DNA from: Symsagittifera roscoffensis
Taxonomy: Eukaryota > Xenacoelomorpha > Acoela > Convolutidae
Reading direction: 5' to 3'
NCBI RefSeq assembly: GCF_963678635.1
Contig: NW_026971023.1
Location: 1-64,000, forward strand
DNA: 64,000 nucleotides
Every line of letters begins with the position of its first letter. Positions within the stretch are counted from its first letter, which is position 1. Under the pieces are notes generated by a model. It saw only the letters and a program-made list of their open reading frames with translations. It ran no database searches and was not told the DNA's origin. Below are positions 13,624 through 25,513 of this stretch, piece by piece. Both the position numbers and the translations under genes were made by a program.

Positions 13624-13965
13624 TTATATACCAATTGTTGTTTCATAGGCTCTTCCTTTGTTTTGTTTTTTACTAATAGACCACTGAATCTGACTTAACT
13701 CTTCTAGGTAAAAGCATTGTTGATAAATCTGGCAGTACTCTTCTTTTCTGAAAAATCTTCTCCTCCATCTTTTTAACAAACAAGTTTCTAAACAAAACAA
13801 AACTAAAATAATTTCCATCAACGTCATTTGTTTTAATGTTTTGTAGTAATTCAACCTTGAAATTTGATAAATGTCCATTTGAGACATTGAAAACGCTTTT
13901 GATAGAAACATATTTCTCACTGAAATAAGCAAAGAAACTTGAAAAAAATCAATTAGTTGTACCAT
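13624..13965 (-). CDS. unknown 113-residue ORF E of the accessory region (fossil)
   Basis: This is an open minus-strand frame from an ATG at 13,965. The product has a hydrophobic first third and a basic middle (KRWRRRFFRKEE). I do not recognise it. The DNA around its start recurs in inverted orientation near 25,920-26,035, in the centre of the D/D palindrome, so ORF E belongs with the cassette. It has no counterpart that I can see in the young Polinton. It may be a real accessory gene or a chance frame. Confidence 0.3.
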   Translation of the reverse strand: MVQLIDFFQVSLLISVRNMFLSKAFSMSQMDIYQISRLNYYKTLKQMTLMEIILVLFCLETCLLKRWRRRFFRKEEYCQIYQQCFYLEELSQIQWSISKKQNKGRAYETTIGI

Positions 13966-14377
13966 TTGTTTTACTTTGTAATAACAATCACCTTAAATTG
14001 TGTTTCTTTATTTAGAGTCTAATTAGTTTTAGGAAAACTCTTGTAGCTAATCAAAACCTCCAATTAAAGCAAAAACAAAAACTGAAAACAGCCAATGAAA
14101 TTCAGAAAGTCGATAAATAAAGATAACGTTTTCAACTAAGTGTATATTCTTGTTTGTAATTTTGTTAAAATGAAGCAAAAATTGTCAAATGATAGCAATA
14201 ACTAAATAAATTTATTTGTAATGTCTTAAACAAATACTGGAAAATTAATTGACATTTGGTTTGTGTTTTTTTTTTGTCAATTTCGATTAAACTGTAAGTT
14301 TTTCTGACCTTTTCTCAGATATTATAGCTCTAAACATACACTTCAGTGAGAAAAAATAGTTTGGAACCAATAATTTT

Positions 14378-14850
14378 TCACAAAAAGTTTTTTTTCTGAG
14401 GTTTACAATTATCAACAAAAATAAAATCACCCAAATCTTGAGACAGTTCTTCGAATTCTTTCAAAATATAGTTGACATAGGCAACTTGTTTTGTTGCTTC
14501 ATTCTCATTTGCAGTCAAGAGTCGAATCTGAATAAAGGAAGGTATGTTCACACTATACATCTTGTTTTTGACAGTCACCATCCTCATGTTTGATGTTGAT
14601 ATTACATATATACTCTATTACAGATGTCGAGCTCCTGATCCATACTTGATTCTTTGCCAGATTTGGCTTCATATACAAGGTTTTCAGCATTGTAAGTAAC
14701 ATTATTCCTGATTGCCGATAATGCTTCTCCTTCTTTTTCATTAAGATAGACTTGTTGAGACTTTCCAAATTGTCCCAAAACATTTTCAGATGAGGAGAAA
14801 TGAGAGAAATGATTTTGAGAATAAATGAAAATAAAAGTAAGCAGAATCAT
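14378..14850 (-). pseudogene. accessory gene D, fossil copy D1
   Basis: The minus-strand product matches gene D of the young Polinton (38,183-38,722): the blocks KMYSVN, PSFIQIRLL, KQVAYVNYI and LGDFIFVDNC all have counterparts. It is broken in a few places. It is divergent from the C copy to its right, the same relation as in the young element, and the shared control region lies at about 14,850-15,100. Confidence 0.65.
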
Positions 14851-15099
14851 CTATATGGAGTAGTACCAAAAATTGGAAGTATTGTATGACTTTTCCCAAT
14901 ATGAAAATCGCGTTGGTGTTACTACTACTACATGAATCCAACAGTTTCTGCAAAAATCTTTCTTCTCAATGACAGTTGCAATGTGTCAAAATCCATATTC
15001 AGATGATAAAAACAAAACCTTTTTTACTAATTTCGTGTACAAAATTTACGATCAAAAAACATAGTGACCAAAGATAATTGCGTATTTATTCACGATTCT

Positions 15100-15420
15100 C
15101 TCTGTTCCTTGGAAAGTTGAAAATTCCATTTGATTTAAATAGGAACATCTCTTAGCCAAATTCTTCAGAGATTAGACAAATATCAAAACATATATCAAGA
15201 AATTGATTGTCTCTACACTTCGTACAAACGTGGGTTCTAATCAAGTTTTATCACATCAAGTGGGGAAAAACTTAATCAGCTTATTTACAGTGTTCAGCAA
15301 CAAGAGTATCAAAGAAACGACTCGCTCACAAAAAGGTCGAAAAACATTATCAATGTTCTAATTAAGATTTTGTATCTACGCAAATTCTGGGCTCAGCTTT
15401 TTTAAACAGAAATTGAAAAC
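15100..15420 (+). pseudogene. accessory gene C, fossil copy C1
   Basis: The DNA is the inverted counterpart of gene C at 37,348-37,944. Shared landmarks include TCTTCAGAGATTAGACAAAT, the CATCAAGTGGGG block, the AAAGAAACGACTCG block and CTACGCAAA near the C-terminal part. It is decayed with several breaks. The function of gene C is unknown. Confidence 0.55.
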
Positions 15421-16330
15421 TTCAACAAAACACAAAAAATAAGTTGATTTCTCCAAAATAATTGATTTATATGGTTCTCTAAATTATGGCCGTGTCAATT
15501 TTTCTGTTTATTTTTAAAAATTTCTTCGTAATACTCCAGCCAAAAAAACTATATTTCATCCTAAATGCTTTTCAACGAGCAAATTTATGTTACTTTCTTT
15601 CAAGATGCAAAAAACGTATCGATGTCCTAACCAGTATGCTAAATTTTTTGAGAAAAAAACTTGCAATATGCAACTTTTTTCATGATTTCTTAAAAAACAT
15701 ATGCAGAAATCAGACCTATTTTTCTTATGCAAATGCAAAAATACAATTTTGTACCTTAAAAAAATTGTTAAATCATTGCCAAAAATTTCGACTTTTTGTT
15801 TCCGAAAGCTATGTCTTATCTTAATACTTTGTTTTTCTGATTGTTTTGATCAATTTATATGCAAATAATAGATTTCATTATGATCAAAATTAAAAGCAAA
15901 AAATTCATTTACTTTAAATATTAACAGTGCAAGAAGAAGTTGTTTAAAAAATTTTTAAAAAGCAAAAACAATAAATGAAAGTTTTCTTAAGTTGCAAGTT
16001 TTTCTTTGATTGTCAGAAAAAATTGCCGAAAAGGTTAAGAAAAATACTGCAAGTTGCATGGTCATATATTGTTGTTCTCGTCTTGTATGCAAAGACTGTG
16101 ATGTTTTTTATCAAGTCGAGACTAAAAACGATCTCAAAAAGTTTAGAAGTTACGGTTTTATTTTTTTTACCGTCTTGGAAAACTTTTTGTTTTTTTGCAA
16201 AGTGCAAAAATTATATGATTTTTGCAAAAATGGGTATTACAAATTTTTCCATAATCTGTTACCTTATCTCGTTGTTTCTATCTCTTTAAAAAATATCAGA
16301 TGCAAAAAAAATTAAATACAAAACACAAGA
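15421..16330. repeat. TGCAAAA-rich noncoding block between C and B
   Basis: This is an AT-rich stretch dominated by TTTTGCAAAAA-like phrases, with ATGCAAAT octamers at about 15,727 and 15,860. Short open frames on both strands are by-products of this composition. Blocks of the same type occupy the same place, between the 3' ends of B and C, in every cassette copy, including the young element at 36,560-37,340. Confidence 0.55.
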
Positions 16331-16345
16331 CAATAACCAAACTAT

Positions 16346-16834
16346 TTACAAATCAAAGAGCTGTCGAGCAGCTGAGTTCTCAAAGTACTCAATGGACTGC
16401 AAATTTGGGTTTGTCTCTATCGGCGGTGGTTGTCCTAGTGGTTCGCTGACTGGAGTTCTTGGTTCAGAAAACCCTCATCCCCTTCGATAGTAATTGGGTT
16501 CTCCACAGATCCCACTTCCTTCCAAGGAAAAAGGAAATCGTCGCTGTGCCACATATCTAGAGTCAGAAATCTCGGAGTAGTTCTTTCCCACATGCTCAGA
16601 CATTTCCTCCATCATTTGCATGGTTCTAAGTTGGTTCTCTTTGATTGAAACTTGCGTCATATGATGTTCGTTGACAATTCTTCGCATCACCAACACCATG
16701 TGCCAGCCTTAGATTGTGATGTCCATTCGCACCAGAAAAGCTCCAGACACAGTTTGTCGCACTTGGATTTTTACTAGATCAGGCAAAAGTTCTACCGAGA
16801 ACATAAAGTCGATGCTTTGCACTGAGAAGACCAT
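16346..16834 (-). pseudogene. accessory gene B, fossil copy B1
   Basis: This minus-strand copy of gene B starts at the ATG at 16,834. Shared landmarks with the young copy are an N-terminal VFSVQ-like block, an MMEEMSEHVGKNY block, a DSRYVAQ block, an acidic stretch and a C-terminal AARQLFDL. It is broken in a few places. It lies head to head with copy B2 in a palindrome. Confidence 0.65.
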
Positions 16835-17555
16835 TTTAAGCAATAAATGGTAAAATCGATCAGAGTAAAGATATCGATTGATTTACAGTTGAGAGGGAAG
16901 TAAATGACGGCAGTTGAAATTAAAACTAAGTATTTAGAGCTGAGAGAGGAGGTAGTTGATGGTAGTTAAGTTGAAAATAAAATGATATTTAGTTTCGAGA
17001 AATGGGTACCTTCAACTCGAATGTAAGGGTATAACAAATCAGAAATGACTTTCCTTATTTGGATTGTTGTCGTGTCCAATCAGATTGCAGCTTCTTTTTA
17101 TGTACTGTTGTATAAAAGTTGTGTCCAATTGAAAACAAAGTTCCACTTTGGATATTTTATACACATTGTCTTTCCCAATCACAAAATCGAATTCACAAAA
17201 TTGGATTTTGCGATTGGGAACGACAAAGTAAAAAACCCAAAATGGAACATCGTTTCCAATTGGACACGAATTTTATACTCGAGTTCCCTAAAAGGAAGCT
17301 GCAATCTGATTGGACACGGCTACATTCCAAATAAGGAAAATCAATTCTGATTGGTTATACCCACGCATTCGAGTTGAAAGTACCCCTTGCTCGAGCATAA
17401 AAACCGTTTTATTTTCAATTTAACTACCATAAACTACCTCTTCTCTCAGCTCTAAAAATTTTAAGTTAATTTTAACTACTGTCACCTACTTCCCTCTCAA
17501 CTGTAAATCAATCGATATTTTCACTCTGTATCTTTTACTCAACTTTTTGCTCAAA

Positions 17556-18058
17556 ATGATCATCTCAGTGCAAAACAGCAACCTTATGTTCTCGGTAGAA
17601 ATTTCGCCTGATCTAGTACAAATCCAGGTGAGAGAAACAGTGTCTTGACCTTTTCTAGCACGAATGGACATCTCAATCCAAGTCTGGCACATGGTGGAGA
17701 TTATGCGAAAAAATTTCAAAGAACATCAAATGACGCAAGTTTCCATCACAGATAACAAACTTGGTACCATGCAAATGATGGAGGAAGTGTCTGAGCATGT
17801 GGGATTGATTTACCCTAGATTCCTGACTCTTGATATGTGGCACAACCAGTAGACGATTTCCTTTTTCCTTGGGGGGAAGAGGGATCTGTGGAGAATCCAA
17901 TTACTACCGAAGAGGATGAGCTTTTCTCTGAACCAAGAACTCCAGTCAGCGAACCATCAGGACAACCATCGGTGATGGAGGCAATACCAGTTTTGCCCTC
18001 CATTGAGCTCTTTCAAAAGTTTGAGAACTCAGCTGCTCGACAGCTCTTTGATTTGTAA
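17556..18058 (+). pseudogene. accessory gene B, fossil copy B2
   Basis: This plus-strand copy of gene B starts at the ATG at 17,556. The acidic region with EEDELFSEPRTPVSEP and the end AARQLFDL are clear. The DNA downstream of its stop matches the left flank of the young Polinton in reverse (a CTTGTGTTTTGTAATTAAAT block). It is broken. Confidence 0.65.
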
Positions 18059-18070
18059 ATTAGTATGTTT

Positions 18071-18889
18071 TTGTCTTGTGTTTTGTAATTAAATTTTTTT
18101 TTGCATCTAGTATGTTTATTTTAAAGATATAGGAACAAGGAGATAAGTTAGGAGATTATGGAAAATTTTGTAATACACATTTTTGCAAAAACTCTTTAAA
18201 ACTTTACTTTGTAAAACACAAAATTTCAGCAAGTTGGTAAAAAAACTAAAAGAATTTCATCTTCTAAATTTTTTGACGTAGTTTTTTACAGACTTGATAA
18301 AAAAGCATCACAAATTTTGCATACATGATGAAATCATCATTACCTGCTTATGCAACTTGCAGTGTTTTTCGTAACATTTTTTGCTTATTTTTCAAAAAGT
18401 CAAAGAAAAATATGCAAAATAGAAAAATTTTCATTTGCTGTTTTGATTTTTAAAAAATTATTTTACAACTTCCTCTTGCACAATTATGATTTAAATTAAT
18501 TGAACTTTTTGCTGTTAGTTTTGATCAAAATGAAATCTATTTTTGCATGTTGATCAAAAAACATTCAGAAAAAAAAACGTAATAAGATAGAATATAGCAC
18601 TCGAAAACAAAATTGTTGAAAAATTTTGGCAGTGACTTAACCATTTTTTCACTTTAAAAATTTGGATTTTTGCATCATTTGCAAAAGAAAAATTATGTTT
18701 GATTTTTGCATATGTGTTGTAAGAAATCAGGAAAAAAGTTGCATCATGCAAAATTTTTTCTCAAAAATTTTAGCCTTCTTGTTAAAAAAACTATTACATT
18801 TTTGCGTCTTGAAAAAAAGTAAATTAGGTTTGCTCTTTGAAAAGCAATCAAGATAAAAAATAGTTTTTTATGAAAAGATTCTTACGAAG
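18071..18889. repeat. TGCAAAA-rich noncoding block
   Basis: This has the same composition and place as the block at 15,421-16,330, here between B2 and the C copy to its right. No gene is seen. Confidence 0.5.
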
Positions 18890-19344
18890 AAACATCCAAA
18901 CTTATTAGAAAAATTGACACGCTCATCCTTTACGGAACAATAACCATCAAAAAACCATCATTTACTTTGAATAAATCAGATTCATTTTTGTGTTTTGAAG
19001 TTTTCAAATTCTGTGTAAAATAGCTGAGCCCAGAGATTGCGTAGATGCAAGTTTTTGATTAGCACTTAGATAATGTTTTTAGAACTTTTTCCGGGCGAGT
19101 CGTTTCTTTGATACGCTTGGTGTTTTTGTAGCTCCTTTCCATCCTAAATGATGCCTAACACTGCAAATCAGCTGATTGACTTCTTCCCCACTTGATGTGA
19201 TAATACTTGAATAGAAACCGTATTTGTAAAAAGTATAGAGACAATCAATTTCATGAGAATTGTATTGCTATTTGCCTAATCTCTGAAGAATCTGGCTAAG
19301 TGAAGTTCCTATTAAAATCATTATTGGAACTTGCAACTTTCCAA
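18890..19344 (-). pseudogene. accessory gene C, fossil copy C2
   Basis: This is DNA of the gene C type in the same orientation as in the young element (minus). It is recognised by the GAGCCCAGAGATTGCGTAGA block, the ACGCTTGGTGTTTTTGTAG block and the CACTTGATGTGATAATA block. It is decayed and runs directly into a partial B copy at 19,345. Confidence 0.5.
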
Positions 19345-19524
19345 GGATTTTTGATGTTCGTTGAAATCTTTTCGCATCACCTCCACCATGTGCCAGACTT
19401 AGATTGGGATGTCCATTCGTGCTAGAAAAGTTGCAGACACCGTTTCTCGCTTCTGGATTTGTACTAGATCTGGCGAAAGTTCTACCGAGAACATAAGGTT
19501 GATGTTGTGCACTGAGAATATCAT
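19345..19524 (-). pseudogene. accessory gene B, partial fossil copy B3
   Basis: Only the 5' part of gene B is present, on the minus strand, joined at GATGTTCGTTGAAATC to the tail of a C copy. The same C-to-B junction occurs again near 20,303, so the junction arose once and was then duplicated. Confidence 0.55.
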
Positions 19525-19599
19525 TTTGAGCAACAAGTTGAGTAAACTATACAGAGTAAGAAGATCGATTGATATACTGTTGAGAGGGAAGTAGTTGAC

Positions 19600-20095
19600 A
19601 CTACTTTTCGCTTACATGATGAAAACAACATTACATGTTATGTAACTTGCAGCGTTTTTTTAAACCTTTTTTGCATACTTTTCAAAGAGTCAAAGAAAAA
19701 TTTGCAAAATAATAAAACTTTCCTTTACTGTTTTGCTTTATGCAAAATTGTTTTACATTTTCTTCTTGCGCAGTGTAAAATTAAATTGAATGATTTTTTG
19801 TGATTTGTTTTCAATTTCATCAAAATGAAGTCTATTTTTTGCATGCTGATTAAAAAAAATAGAAAAACAATGCATTAAATAGGAAATATCACTCGAAAAC
19901 AAAAATTTTGAAGCTTTTTGGCAACGATTTAATAGTTTTTTACAGTAAAAATTGCATTTTTGCATTTGCATATGAAAAATTAGGTTTGATTTTTGCATAT
20001 TTTTTAAAGAAATTATGAAAAAGGTTGCATCATGGAAAATGTTTCTCGAAAATTTTAGCATACTTGTTAAAAAATCATTACAATTTTGGCATCTT
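19600..20095. repeat. TGCAAAA-rich noncoding block
   Basis: This is another copy of the block that lies between B and C. It contains ACAATGCATTAAATAGGAAA, a diverged form of the internal site at 36,992. No gene is seen. Confidence 0.45.
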
Positions 20096-20480
20096 GTCCT
20101 AAATTATGCTGAATACTGCAAATCAGCGAATTGAATTTTTCTCCATTTGATGTGATAATAATTGAATAGATTCCGCGTTTGTACAAAGTGTAAAGAAAAC
20201 CAATTTCCTGATATATGTACTGAAAAATGTCTAATCTCTGAAGATCTGGCTAAAAGATATTCGTATTAAAATCAAATGGAACTTGCAACGTTACAAGGAA
20301 CTTTGATGTTCGTTGAAATCTTTTCGCATCAACTCCGCCGTGTGCCAGACTTGGATTGGGATGTCCATTAGTGCTAGAAAAGCTCCAGACACTGTTTCTC
20401 GCACTTGGATTTGTACTAGATCAGGCAAAAGTTCTTTCTACAGAGAACATAAGGTTGCTGTTTTGCACTGAGAAGATCAT
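20096..20480 (-). pseudogene. fused fragments of gene C and gene B (copy B4)
   Basis: A gene C fragment (20,096-20,302) is followed by a 5' fragment of gene B ending at the ATG at 20,480, both on the minus strand. It repeats the arrangement at 18,890-19,524, which indicates a tandem duplication of about 0.95 kb. Confidence 0.5.
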
Positions 20481-21680
20481 TTTGAGCAATGAGGTGAGTA
20501 AATTATACAGAGTAAAAAGATCGACTGATATACAGTTGAGAGGGAAGTAGTTGACGATAGTTAAGTTTAAGTTAAAGTATTTAGAGGTGAGAGAGGAGGT
20601 AGTTGAGGGTAGTTAAGTTGAAAACAAAGTGATTTTTAGTTTCGAGAAATGGGTTCATTTAATTCGAATGTGTGGTTTTAACCAATCAGAACTGATTTTC
20701 TTTATTTGGATTGTAGTCGTGTCCAATCAGATTGCAGCTTTCTTTTTATGGAACTGTTGTATAAAAGTTCCATTTTGGGTACTTTTTACACATTGTCATT
20801 CCCAATCACAAAATTGGGTTCACAAAATCAGGTTTTTTGATTGGGAACGACTCTGTGTAAAAATTTTTCAAAATGGAACTTTGCTCCCAATTGGACACGA
20901 CTTTTAAAAAAGAGTTCAAAATTAGGAAGCTGCAATCTGATTGGACACGGCTACAATCCAAATAAAAGAAAATCAATTCTGATTGGTTATATCCACGCAT
21001 TCGAATTGAAGGTACCCATTTCTCGAAACTTAAAATTGTTTAATTTTTAACTTAACTACCATCAACTACCTCCTTGCTCAGCTCTAAATACTTTGACTTA
21101 AACCTAACTACCGTCATTTACTTACCTCTCAACTGTAAATCAATCGATCTTTTTACTCTGTATATTTTACACTACTCATTGCTCAAAATGACTTTCTCAG
21201 TGCAAAACAGCAACCTTATGTTCTCGGTAGAACTTTCGCCTGATCTAGTACAAACTCAAGTGCGAGAAACATGTCTGGAGATTTTCTAGCACGAAAGGAC
21301 ATCATCTCAATCCAAGTCTGGCACATGGTGAAGGTGATGCACATAGTTTTCAATGAACATCATATGACGCAGGTTTCCATCATAGAGAACCAAATTGATA
21401 CCATGCAAATGATGGATGAAGTGTCTTAGCATGTCGGATTGGTTTACCCCAAGATTTTCCACTCTGGATATGTGGCACAACCAGTCGACGATTTCGTTTT
21501 TCCTTGTGAGGAAGAGGGATCTGTGGAGAACCCAATTACTATCGAAGAGGATCAGGGGTTCTCTGAACCAAGAACTCCAGTCAGCGAACCACCAGGATAA
21601 CCACCGGCGATGGATGCAAGACCAGTTGCAAAAGTTTGAAAATCCAGCTGCTCGACAGCTCTTTGATTTGTAATTAAGTT
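20303..21680. repeat. palindrome P2: head-to-head gene B copies
   Basis: The arms meet at CCCAATCACAAAAT (20,801-20,814) and its near inverse ending in GATTGGGA (about 20,845). The two start codons are about 710 bp apart. The symmetry centre uses the same sequence as palindrome P1, so P2 was copied from an existing palindrome and did not form anew. Confidence 0.75.
21188..21673 (+). pseudogene. accessory gene B, fossil copy B5
   Basis: This plus-strand copy starts at the ATG at 21,188 and ends in AARQLFDL. The acidic middle and the SEPRTPVSEP-type stretch are recognisable at the DNA level. It is broken in a few places. Confidence 0.6.
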
Positions 21681-22254
21681 GCTCATTGTCTTGTGTTTTG
21701 TAATTTAATTTTTATTTGCTTCTAGTCTTTTTTTATTTGCTTCTTTAATTTAAAGAGATAGGAACAAAGAGACAAGTTAAGAGATTATGGAAAAATTTGT
21801 AATACACATTTTTGCCAGAATCATATAAATTTTGCCCTTTGTAGAACACAAAAATTTTGCAGGATGGTAAAAAAAATAAGACATTTTCATCTTCTAATAT
21901 TTTTGAGATCGTTTTTTACAGACTTAATGAAAACATCATTACATGCTTATGCAACTTGCAGTGTTTTTCTTAACTTTTTTGTATCCTTATCAAAAAGTCA
22001 AAGAAAAACTAGCAAAATAGTACAAAAATTTTTTTTACTGTTTTTGCTTTTTGCAATTGCATAAGAAAAAATAGGTTTGATTTTTGCATATGTTTTGTGA
22101 GAAACCATGAAAAAACTTGCGTCATGCAGAACTTTTCTCGAGAATTTAAGCATACTTGTTGAAAAATTTTTACAATTTTTGCATCTTGAAAGAAAATAAC
22201 ATAAATTTGTTCGTTGAAAAGCATTTAAGATGAAATATAACTATCTTTGACAAA
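21674..22254. repeat. TGCAAAA-rich noncoding block
   Basis: Same type and place as the other blocks between B and C. No gene is seen. Confidence 0.45.
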
Positions 22255-22715
22255 ATTTTTACGAAGAAACATTCAAAAGTTAATTTAAAAATGACACACC
22301 ATCAAAAAAACCATCAATTCATTCGAACAAATCAGATTCCTTTTGTGTTTTGAACTAATCAATTTCTGTTTAAAAAACTGAGCCCTGAGTTTGCGTAGAT
22401 GCAAATATTCGATTAGAACTTAGATAATGTTTTTTATACTTTTTTCCGAACGACTCATTTCTTTGATGCGCCTGGTGTTTTTATAGTTCCTTTCCATCTT
22501 AAATGATTCTGAGCACTCCAAATAAGCTGACTGATTACTTCCTTACTTGATGTGATAATACTTGAAAAGAATCCGGGTTTTTTTTGCAAAGTGTAAAGAC
22601 ATTCAATTTCTTGATGTATGTTTTGATATTTGTCTAATCTCTAAAGAATCTGGCTAACAGATGATTCTATTAAAACTGAATGAAACTTGCAACTTTTCAA
22701 GGAACGGAAAAACTT
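22255..22715 (-). pseudogene. accessory gene C, fossil copy C4
   Basis: This is gene C-type DNA in the minus orientation. Part of it (from about 22,351) belongs to the 975-bp tandem repeat, so two more partial C copies follow at 23,340-23,690 and 24,315-24,665. It is decayed. Confidence 0.5.
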
Positions 22716-25285
22716 GTGATTAGGCACGCAACAACCTTGGGTCATTTTGTTTTTTTTTCTTAATACTCGTTGAAAACAGAGAAAAAGGATATATTTTTAT
22801 AATCTGAATAAAAACTGGGAAGAGCTCAACACAGAGCAGCTGTCAATGAAAAGAATGATTTTTACAGAAACTGGTGGAATTATGAATTAGTAGTAACGCA
22901 GGGGGAAACTTCATACAAAGCCTTCCATATTTGATACTACTTACAAATGACTCAAACTGCTCACTTACATATTCATTTATTTTCGAAAAAAGTTCTCCTC
23001 TTTCTGCTCATCTCATCAGATTGCTCTTAAAAAAGGGACTCAAGAAAATATTATAGACCCAGCTTCATTGAATTTTGAAAAAAAAACAAAAAAGGAAATC
23101 GGGATTTGTTTGGTTCCAAAGATCCTACAAGGGGAAATTATTTTTGGAACCGTGCTTTCAACTATTTCAAATAAATGATTTGGGACAATTTGAAAAGTCT
23201 CAACAAATCTATCTTAGTTTAAAAGAAGGAGAAGCAATATCGGCAATCCGGAATAGTGTTTTTCTCGATGCTGAAAAGCTTGGACTCGTACCTATATATG
23301 AAGCTAAATCTGGTAAAGAATCAACTATGAACTAATCATTTTCTGTTTAAAAAAACTGAGCCCAGAGTTTGCGTAGATGCAATTATTCGATTAGAACTTA
23401 GATAATGCTTTTTGACTTTTTCCGAACGACTCATTTCTTTGATGCGCCTGGTGTTTTTATAGTTCCTTTCCATCTTAAATGATTCTGAGCACTCCAAATA
23501 AGCTGACTGATTACTTCCCCACTTGATGTGATAATACTTGAAAAGAATCCGGGTTTTTTTTGCAAAGTGTAAAGACATTCAATTTCTTGATGTATGTTTT
23601 GATATTTGTCTAATCTCTAAAGAATCTGGCTAACAGATGATCTATTAAAACTGAATGAAACTTGCAACTTTTCAAGGAACGGAAAAACTTGTGATTAGGC
23701 ACGCAACAACCTTGGGTCATTTTGTTTTTTTTCCTAATACTCGTTGAAAACAGAAAAAAAGGATATATTTTTATAATCTGAAAAAAAACTGGGAAGAGCT
23801 CAACACAGAGCAGCTGTCAATGAAAAGAATGATTTTTACAGAAACTGGTGGAATTATGAATTAGTAGTAACGCAGGGGGAAACTTCATACAAAGCCTTCC
23901 ATATTTGATACTACTTACAAATGACTCAAACTGCTCACTTACATATTCATTTATTTTCGAAAAAAGTTCTCCTCTTTCTGCTCATCTCATCAGATTGCTC
24001 TTAAAAAAGGGACTCAAGAAAATATTATAGACCCAGCTTCATTGAATTTTGAAAAAAAAAACAAAAAAGGAAATCGGGATTTGTTTGGTTCCAAAGATCC
24101 TACAAGGGGAAATTATTTTTGGAACCGTGCTTTCAACTATTTCAAATAAATGATTTGGGACAATTTGAAAAGTCTCAACAAATCTATCTTAGTTTAAAAG
24201 AAGGAGAAGCAATATCGGCAATCCGGAATAGTGTTTTTCTCGATGCTGAAAAGCTTGGACTCGTACCTATATATGAAGCTAAATCTGGTAAAGAATCAAC
24301 TATGAACTAATCATTTTCTGTTTAAAAAAACTGAGCCCAGAGTTTGCGTAGATGCAATTATTCGATTAGAACTTAGATAATGCTTTTTGACTTTTTCCGA
24401 ACGACTCATTTCTTTGATGCGCCTGGTGTTTTTATAGTTCCTTTCCATCTTAAATGATTCTGAGCACTCCAAATAAGCTGACTGATTACTTCCCCACTTG
24501 ATGTGATAATACTTGAAAAGAATCCGGGTTTTTTTTGCAAAGTGTAAAGACATTCAATTTCTTGATGTATGTTTTGATATTTGTCTAATCTCTAAAGAAT
24601 CTGGCTAACAGATGATCTATTAAAACTGAATGAAACTTGCAACTTTTGAAGGAACGGAAAAACTTGTGATTAGGCACGCAACAACCTTGGGTCATTTTGT
24701 TTTTTTTCCTAATACTCGTTGAAAACAGAAAAAAAGGATATATTTTTATAATCTGAAAAAAAACTGGGAAGAGCTCAACACAGAGCAGCTGTCATTGAAA
24801 AGAATGATTTTTACAGAAACTGGTGGAATTATGAATTAGTAGTAACGCAGGGGGAAACTTCATACAAAGCCTTCCATATTTGATACTACTTACAAATGAC
24901 TCAAACTGCTCACTTACATATTCATTTATTTTCGAAATAAGTTCTCCTCTTTCTGCTCATCTCATCAGATTGCTCTTAAAAAAGGGACTCAAGAAAAAAT
25001 TATAGACCCAGCTTCATTGAATTTTGAAAAAATCAAAAAAGGAAATTGGGATTTGTTTGGTTCCAAAGATCCTACAAGGGGAAATTATTTTTGGAACCGT
25101 GCTTTCAACTATATAAAATAAATGATTTGGGACAATTTGAAAAGTCTCAACAAATTTATCTTAGTTTAAAAGAAGGAGAAGCAATATCGTCAATCGAGAA
25201 TACTGTTTTTCTCGATGCTGAAAAACTTGGACTCGTACCTATATATGAAACCAAATCTGGCAAAGAATCAACTATGGATCATGAG
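22351..25285. repeat. three tandem copies of a 975-bp unit
   Basis: The units begin near 22,351, 23,336 and 24,311. Each holds the 3' part of gene C on the minus strand, the C-D control region and the 5' part of gene D on the plus strand. The second and third copies differ at only a handful of positions visible by eye, so the expansion is very recent or an assembly effect. Each control region keeps TGACTCA (an AP-1 core) and a CCATATTTGA block close to the CArG box of the young element. Confidence 0.85.
23075..23335 (+). pseudogene. accessory gene D, partial fossil copy D2
   Basis: This is the N-terminal part of gene D, with the blocks GQFEKSQQIYLSLKEGEAIS and SGKESTM. It lies in the first 975-bp unit; an almost identical copy, D3, lies at 24,050-24,310. 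Confidence 0.55.
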
Positions 25286-25513
25286 CTGGACATCTGTAAT
25301 AGAGTACATGAAATAGCAACATACAACATGAGGATGGTGACTGTCAAAATCAAGATGTACAGTATGAACAAGCCTCTCTACATTCAGATTCGAATTTTTT
25401 TTGCAAAAGAGAATGAAGCAACGAAACAAGTCAACTATACTTTGAACGAATTGAAAGAAATGTGCCAAATTTTGGGAGACTTCATGTTTGTTGATAGTTT
25501 TAAACATCAGTAA
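25046..25513 (+). pseudogene. accessory gene D, fossil copy D4 (longest)
   Basis: This is the most complete fossil copy of gene D. It ends with KIKMYSMNKPLYIQIRIFF, a glutamate-rich turn, and NYTLNELKEMCQILGDFMF, the same layout as in the young copy. The strand-rich half followed by one helix is reminiscent of PC4-type single-stranded DNA binding folds; this is a weak inference. It faces copy D5 across palindrome P3. Confidence 0.6.

Larger units (their letters stand above)
16320..18070. repeat. palindrome P1: head-to-head gene B copies
   Basis: Two copies of gene B and its control region face each other. The arms meet at CCCAATCACAAAAT (17,174-17,187) and its inverse (17,205-17,219), leaving a spacer of about 17 bases. 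The two start codons are about 720 bp apart. Each arm keeps the CCAAT boxes and a CArG-like box, CCTTATTTGG on the left and CCAAATAAGG on the right. Confidence 0.8.

Noticed and set aside
15486-16315. Several ORFs of about 100 residues on both strands
   Set aside because: They lie in the TGCAAAA-rich block, overlap each other on both strands, and have phenylalanine- and lysine-rich products as expected from AT-rich DNA.
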